From the NCBI GenBank assembly GCA_034509735.1, contig JACGWO010000003.1, forward strand, positions 13,454,001 through 13,518,000: DNA of 64,000 bases, in the 5' to 3' direction. Under the pieces are notes generated by a model, which was not told the origin of the DNA, made no database searches, and worked only from the letters and a program-made list of their open reading frames with translations. The stretch comes from Sesamum alatum (lineage: Eukaryota > Streptophyta > Magnoliopsida > Lamiales > Pedaliaceae). Shown here piece by piece: positions 57,936 to 64,000 of this stretch (its first letter is position 1; every line of letters begins with the position of its first letter). The translations under genes were made by a program, and so were the position numbers.

Positions 57936-60141
57936 AGTTAGAATAGGTGACCAGAAAGCCAATAGGTTTGGCGATTTGTAACCTATTTGACAACTTGATG
58001 AAAATGTAATATTATTATGTGATGAATAAAATGAGTGTTCGTCACTATTGGTACCTACTTTGTTGCGCTCATTTTACATATGTTAAACGGTGTTTTACTT
58101 ATATCGCAACAAAACCCACAGACCATGGTTAACAACTCATGCAGTTGGGCCGCGCATTGGATGGTGGTCATGAAACCAACTGATTAAGAGTTAGGTCTAA
58201 AATGTTCCAAGTCGAGGACCTTGAGATAGGGCATCGAGAGTCCTATTGAGACTTGCATCAAGAGTCGTGTTCATTGGATGAGTGTCGTGTTTCTTCGGCG
58301 ACAGGCGTGGGACGCCTACACGATCTTGATGGGTTGGTTGACTGGGGTCGAGCCGACTGGACTGACTCGCGGGGATCATCATATGGAAGCCTTGGAGGCT
58401 TGGTGGGTATGATTGGATTTTCCCGATTCCGATAGTACGGGAGTAGTCCTCAGACTTGAGGAACCGTGGCAGTCACTTGCATAGGACGGCTGTATCTTGG
58501 ATCTTGCGAGAGGTGATCATTCTGTAAGATGATCATTATAAGCCTTGTCCAGTGCAGTCGGAATGTGTAGCGAGGACGATGCGTTCCAAGAAGAGGATCC
58601 GTCCCCTGTCAGTATGTGATAGAGGTATCTCCTATGCACTCGGAAACATGTTCATGTTGTTTAAAGCTGTGGCCACAGTGGTTGGTCGAATAGGGAATGG
58701 TTTACTGTGTCGACGCAATGAAGCATGCGTAGTATCGAGTATTAAGCATAGATGCCTAGTCAAGGATGGGAACCGACGCCCAATTCCATACCTTAGACTA
58801 AGGCTGGGAGACGGTAGACAGAAGGACCGTACCCGTACGGAATCGGCGCCTAAATGTTCACGCCAACATTCACCTAGTCTCTAGTATCATGGACCGTTGC
58901 TAGACGGCCACCCATGGTAACGGACCCTTGTGGGACACAGGCCCAAGTCTAACTGAGGGTGAACCTAAAGGGTCACACACAAATCACCGAGAAGGTTGAG
59001 AGATTGACTTGGAGTCAATCTCGAAGGATAAATAGGTAATTGAATTACTTATAGGGATAGTCCATTGGATGGATGGGCTGGTATTGTATCGAGCCCTCGT
59101 TTAACCGGTAAATTGGATTTATCGATTAAATATGAAAAGTCGAGATGTTGGATCTTTTAATTGGATTAAAAAACCAACTAGAATAATTAAGTGGACATTA
59201 AATTGGATTTAATTTTGGGTTCATCGTAATTGGATTATGATAAAACCCGATCCGTTAAATTTTGACCTGAGAGGAGAATTAATTTCAATTTTGGAATAGG
59301 AAGAAGTTGGACTTCTTCTCATATTGAAGATGGCCGAAAATGCTCCCTTAGAGGAAGCAAAATTCAGCCATGTTGCATGCAAGGTGGCGGTTGAAAGAGA
59401 CAAATCAACTCCAATCAAGCCCTTCCCTTTTGGTATGATTTGATCATACCTTAAAAGTTGGTAGGCTTGATTGAAGAATTAATGGTGATTGATTGGGATA
59501 TATCTAGACATCCTTGGATGAACCTAGAAACATTCCAATAATCACATTAATTATGTATATATATGAGTAGATACAACACCTTGTGTATGAGAATCATAAT
59601 TCATCTTTTCTAGGAAAAGAAGAAGCGAAAATCGGCCTCCTCTCTCCCTCTAACTCTCAGCCACTATCTCCCTCTTTCACCTTTGTTCTTCATTTGATCT
59701 TGGATCAAAAGGGAAGAACAAAGAAGTTTTAAGAAGAACACTAATTCATAGTGTTCATCTTTCTTAAAGTCGATTCCTTCACAAACCCGTTTTCTTCTAG
59801 CAAGGAGAACGTGTGTTTTACTTCCAGTGTGGTGTGGATCACCTTTGGAGAATCCATACGTTTGGATTTTGTAAACATTCCGGAGAAGGAACAACGCAAG
59901 TAGCCGCGCACACGTGAAATCTACAAAGGTAACGGATTTATTACGCTTTTGTAGATTTACATTTCATCTATGCCCTATGTATTATATATGCTTCTATGTT
60001 AATACATCCTACATCGAACGCCCGGTTGAGCACCCAAAGGTACACCCCTAGGGATTACGTTTATTTAAATTGTTTAAATTCACGTATTTCCACGCTTTCT
60101 CGCTTTCGCTCGCGCTCCCAGGTGGATCCGCTTGTCCTTCA
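57936..60141 (+). repeat. Element G 5' LTR-B
   Basis: It starts AGTTAGAATAGGTGACC (first base changed from T) and ends TTGTCCTTCA, 2206 bp. CTGTGGCCACAG is at 58667-58678. The sense frame 58552-58884 matches that of other LTR-B copies. Confidence 0.9.
59556..59564 (+). promoter_or_regulatory. TATA-like box in element G LTR
   Basis: TATATATAT after TTAATTATG, followed downstream by CT-rich sequence and the AAGAACACTAATTC repeat. Other LTR-B copies have the same arrangement. Confidence 0.5.
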
Positions 60142-60143
60142 AA

Positions 60144-60157
60144 TGGTATCAGAGCCT
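60144..60157 (+). other. Element G primer binding site
   Basis: TGGTATCAGAGCCT, the initiator-Met-tRNA complement with a change in the last base, two bases after the LTR end. Confidence 0.9.
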
Positions 60158-62140
60158 GGTTCGATGTAAGGGGCATAGATCTATGTGCTTGGCATGATCT
60201 ACTTGCTTTTACGGCTTTAATAGCATGTTAGATTGCATGAATATATGAATAAATATGATGATTCAATTATTTAAATTTGATGGACGTTAAGTATGCTTAT
60301 TTTCTTAGATTAGATCTAGAATTGCATGCTCGTTTTTAGTTTATTGTTGTTGATTTATGCTAAAAGAAATGTCAAAAAATATGGAAAAATGGACAGCAGC
60401 GGTTGGATGCCGCCCGTGCCGGCCGATCACTGGCTGGCAGGCGCGCTGCTGGGCGCATGCGGGCTCACACCTGGCCGGCGTGCTTGCCAGCGTTCGTGCT
60501 AGCAGGGGCGGCCGCGCATACCGCGGCCGTGCGCAAGCGGGCACCTGCTCGCGCTGGGCTTCGGCCAGCGCGCGCGTCGTGCGCGCGGATGCTGCACACG
60601 GGCGCGCGTGCTATGCGCAGGCATGCCACTACCGGTTGAGGCCAGCGCGGCAAGGGGCGCACAGGCTGGCAGCCTGCGCACGCGCCCGTGCATGTTCCTG
60701 TGCGCGCGGTTAGCCGGCAGGCACAACGGCTGGGCCGTTTTGTGCCGTTCTTCGACGTTTTCTGAAAAATTTGATTTTCTGTTTTTTCTGCACATTATTC
60801 AAAAAATGTATTAATTATGCACATTTGATTTTGGAATAATTGGATTTTTCCTTAGATCAAATTTGCTTAATTAATTAGGGAATACATGCATTGGATGCAT
60901 TGTTTATAATGTCCATTGAATTTGAAATTTGAATTTTTGTATATTGTTTATGTATTTATGCTTTGTGAAGTTGGACATCACTTGGATATTTGCAATATCC
61001 ATGGTTAAAGCATGATTATTTAGAATAGTTATGTTATGTGCGTTGATGGAAACAAGGGATGATCACAAGAGCCCGAGACCTTGTGTATGGATGAATGTAT
61101 GACTATTTACATTTCTGTTGGGTGGGGCCTGCGTGCCTCTTGTTTTGGGACTATCATCTCCCGTATTTCAGCCTCATGATGTTAAGGCTTGTTTTTTATT
61201 TCCCATGTATTACTTTCAACTGTAATGAGAGTAGATAGGATTGGTGAGGTTTTTATTTTAACAAGCTTATGGAGTCGGAGACCTAAGGTGGAACATCAAG
61301 GCGTGAAACAAGAGCATTACAAGGCCCATTGGAATGACAATGGGTATATTATTTTATAATAATATAGGACCACCCTAGACAGACCATAGACTCGTTGCGG
61401 GCTCAATGGGTCGCATAGGTTGGGCTTGTGATCATCCTAATAGGGGTATGCTATGTTTTTCGCATGCGGCGTATTTATTTATCGCTTTAAATATTGGATA
61501 TTTATGCATGCTAAAACACCTTAATGTGATGAGGTGTCGGTCATTCATTAAACTCTCATTTGGTTGGACCAAATTAAATATTAGGCCCAGAATAGACTTG
61601 GATCAAAATGGTATTTTGATCTGTCCGAGCCTTCCATCCACAGCAATGTGGTGAGGAAGCTACCACTATCAAGTGTGGTCTCACGAGTCGTGGCACACTT
61701 GGACTAGGGCAAAATTGCACCATTGTTGTGAACAAAGAGACTGCCCTCGTTGTTTCCCTGTCTCACAAGTCGTGGGGGGCGACAGTTTTGAGGCATGATT
61801 TGGTTGATGGGTCGGGCCCAACACTGAGTAACATGGTTCGCTTGGAGTCCTCAAAACCATGCGAATAGGTGAGGCAAAATATCTTGGAAATCTCATTGGA
61901 TGAGAATGATATTGGATATCTCCCACGAGGTCTTCTTGATGTGGATTGTAAACGCGGGGCATGGAGATTACGCTTGTGGATCCCAAGCCCACTAGGAAAT
62001 GGTTTCCTGAAACTCCGCTTGAGAGTGGCGGACTTTCATATAAATAGTGGGAGGGTAAGACTAAAAGACCATGTCTTCAACTTGAACAATAATATTATCA
62101 TCATCTGCTAATTTCTGCTTTACATTTTATAAATGTAGAT
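60158..62140 (+). other. Element G leader with GC island
   Basis: It is the only uninterrupted copia leader in the window, about 2.0 kb. GC island at about 60396-60745; palindrome pair at 61682-61692 and 61764-61774 (the second reads CACAAGTCGTG). Open frames on both strands in the GC island have no homology. Gag starts at 62141. Confidence 0.85.
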
Positions 62141-62835
62141 ATGTCTAAGAATCCATTAACCATGGTACTTGAGACTAATAAGTTCAATGGAACGAACTAC
62201 TCGGACTGGCTGAGAAACCTGAGGATTGTCCTCGGTTTCGAGAACCAAGGCCACGTCTTGGATGAGCCGCCGCCGAGCGACTTACCAGAGGGGTCCACGC
62301 CAGAAGAACGTTTATCGTTCGAGAAATAACATGAGGACAACCGGAAAGTACGCAGTATCATATTGGATTCGATGTCTAACGACATCCAGAAGCAATATGA
62401 GAGGCTGGACAACGTCTCCGCCATAATGCTCCGCATGAACGAGGTTCATGCGGTTCCAGATAGGCATATTAGATATGCCGCCACAAAAGCATTCTTTGGC
62501 ACCAAGCTTGCTGAAGGATCGTCTGTACAAAGTCATGGGGTTAAGATGCTCTCCCTAGTGGAGAAACTCGAGGACCTTAAAGTTGGGCTTAACAATGACA
62601 CGTACATTGACGTGATCCTCTAGTCGCTTCCTCCGTCCTATGACCCGTTTGTTGTAAACTACAACATGAACGAACTTGAGAAGTCTATTCATGAGTTGAT
62701 CACCATGCTGGTCCAATACGAAGCAACGACCCACAAGTCGGCGCCGGCGGTATTGATAGGAGAGGCTTCAACCTCCAAGGCAAATGGCAAGAGGGCCGGA
62801 TGCTGGAAGAGGAAGAAAGGAAAAGGGAAAACGGT
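62141..62835 (+). pseudogene. Element G gag, two stops and a frameshift
   Basis: MSKNPLTMVLETNKFNGTNY starts the frame. A stop (TAA) replaces the conserved Trp after SFEK near 62327, and TAG replaces Gln before SLPPSYDPF near 62621; the same frame otherwise continues to about 62835 (KRAGCWKRKKGKGK). A shift then moves to the frame with the zinc knuckle CMHCQGKGHWKRECP, complete as CX2CX4HX4C, near 62941. Confidence 0.9.
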
Positions 62836-63681
62836 TGCGGCCCTTGCTCGCGCTCTAGGCACCCCTGTTGCCTCGGGGGGATGGGCAAAGGGAAAGGAAA
62901 GGCCCGTGGTTCTCAGCGGTCCAAGGCAAATGATGTCTGCATGCATTGCCAAGGAAAGGGGCATTGGAAGAGGGAGTGCCCACAACTCCTCTCCAACCCA
63001 GGTATGTTTGTGGTTGAAGTAAACATGATAACTGATTCTACTTCATGGGTATTGGATACCGGATGTGGTGCTCACATCTGCAATGATTTGCAGGCACTGC
63101 AAAGAAGCAGAAGGCTAACCAAGGATGAGATGATCCTGAGGCTAGGCGATAGCAAGGCCATTGCTGCGAAAGCCGTAAGATCAATGGAGTTAGCCATTAG
63201 TAGTCATGTTAGGATTGTACTGAACGGTTGTTTCTATGTACCTAGCATGATTAAAAACATTGTATCTATCCCGGTCCTTGACAAGGAAGGATATTCATTT
63301 ACCATCAATAAAAACGGTCTTTTCATTATTAAGGATGGTATTTCTCATTTGCTTGTTACATTGGTAAACGGTCTGTACATACTTCAACAGTCTAATTGGA
63401 TTATGACTGCAGAACACAATAAAAAATGGGATAATCATGATGACGGACAGATATGGTTTGCGAGGTTAGGTCATATCTCTAAAGATAGGATAAGAAGGTT
63501 GGTGGACTCAAAAAATCTAGAAATAGACGATTTGGACAACCTACGGACCTGTGAATCCTGTCTAAAGGGAAAGATGACCAAGAAACCCTTTGTTGGACAA
63601 AGCACGCTAGCCAATGGTCTGTTGGATTTGATCCATACAGACGTCTGTGGCCCACTAAATACTCAAGCTAGAGGTGGGTAA
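62836..63681 (+). pseudogene. Element G zinc knuckle, protease and pre-integrase
   Basis: One frame runs from the zinc knuckle through the protease (STSWVLDTGCGAHICNDL, catalytic DTG intact; FYVPSMIKNIVSIPVLD) and the HHCC module (FARLGHISKDRIRRLVDSKN, CESCLKGKMTKKPF) to HTDVCGPLNTQARGG. It ends in TAA where F and CopA1 have Phe of GGFSYF. This is the longest intact stretch of protease plus pre-integrase in the window. Confidence 0.9.
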
Positions 63682-64000
63682 TCATACTTCATAACCTTTA
63701 CCGATGATCACTCACGGTATGGTCATGTTTCCCTGATGAGGTACAAGTCTGAAGCCTTTGGGAGGTTTAAGGAATACAGACTTGAAGTAGAGAACCAAAC
63801 CTGTCGAAAGATCAAAGCCCTTCAATCGGACCGAGGTGGAGAGTATTTGAGTGGTGAGTTTACTAATTATCTAAAAGAGAATGGGATTCTCTCTCAGTGG
63901 ACCCCTCCTGGAACACCACAGCTTAATGGTGTGTCTGAAAGGAGGAATCGGACCTTGTCAGACATGGTCCGATCCATGATGAGTTTTACCGTACTCCCCC
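63682..64000 (+). pseudogene. Element G integrase core, cut by window end
   Basis: Directly after the stop the same frame continues SYFITFTDDHSRYGHVSLMR, LQSDRGGEYLSGEF (second Asp kept), GTPQLNGVSERRNRTLSDMV (Glu kept) and MMSFTVLP at the end of the window. The catalytic triad is complete apart from the stop. Confidence 0.88.

Larger units (their letters stand above)
57936..64000 (+). mobile_element. Ty1-copia element G, 5' part
   Basis: 5' LTR-B, primer site, leader, gag, protease and integrase start, in the normal order; the element continues past the window. Three in-frame stops and one frameshift are visible in about 1.9 kb of coding sequence, so it is defective but younger than element E. 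No TSD can be tested because the 3' end is missing. Confidence 0.92.

Noticed and set aside
60341..60814. Open frames in the G leader
   Set aside because: Chance frames in the GC island; present on both strands.

Overview
The window is plant nuclear heterochromatin-type DNA made almost entirely of nested LTR retrotransposons. The evidence is Ty1-copia LTRs of about 2 kb (TGTTAGAATAGG...TTCA) with initiator-Met-tRNA primer sites (TGGTATCAGAGC), a Ty3-gypsy element with an Asp-tRNA-like primer site, RT motif YVDD, CX2CX4HX4C zinc knuckles, and a Mutator-type MITE with a 9-bp target duplication. A eudicot host is likely; I cannot name the species. No tRNA, rRNA, CRISPR array, bacterial operon or convincing intact host gene was seen. 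Every polyprotein is broken by stops or frameshifts.

The layering can be read from 5-bp target site duplications (TSDs). The oldest readable layer is a decayed copia element E (+ strand, 21592-53072; its LTR is called C here). Its 5' LTR was split by a gypsy element on the - strand (1-21591, left end outside the window). The gypsy was split by copia element CopA1 (-, 2359-17490, TSD GTGGA), and the CopA1 leader was split by a deletion derivative, CopB1 (-, 9514-14536, TSD ATAAA). The leader of E received a solo LTR-A (23718-26213, TSD GAAGG) that itself carries a MITE (24851-25349, TSD TTAGATTTA), then a chimeric element F (26320-44857, TSD GAACA), then another solo LTR-A (45020-47017, TSD TCTTT). 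The 5' LTR of F was split by CopB2 (+, 36718-43779, TSD AGAAG), whose own 5' LTR was split by a solo LTR-A (37450-39378, TSD TAAAG).

The right end (53073-57935) is a patchwork of element fragments plus about 2.8 kb of AT-rich DNA with no recognisable transposon. From 57936 to the end is the 5' part of another copia element, G (+): 5' LTR, primer site, 2-kb leader, gag, protease and the start of integrase.

The most unusual item is element F. One TSD encloses a - strand 5' LTR, primer site and partial leader, joined head-to-head to a + strand partial leader, gag, pol and LTR, and ending in a - strand partial 3' LTR. Also notable are a GC-rich, apparently fast-changing island in every copia leader, a pair of CACGAGTCGTG palindromes 80-82 bp apart in every leader that covers the site, and a CTGTGGCCACAG palindrome shared by three LTR families. 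Coordinates of LTR ends and TSDs were read base by base; domain limits inside broken genes are approximate.
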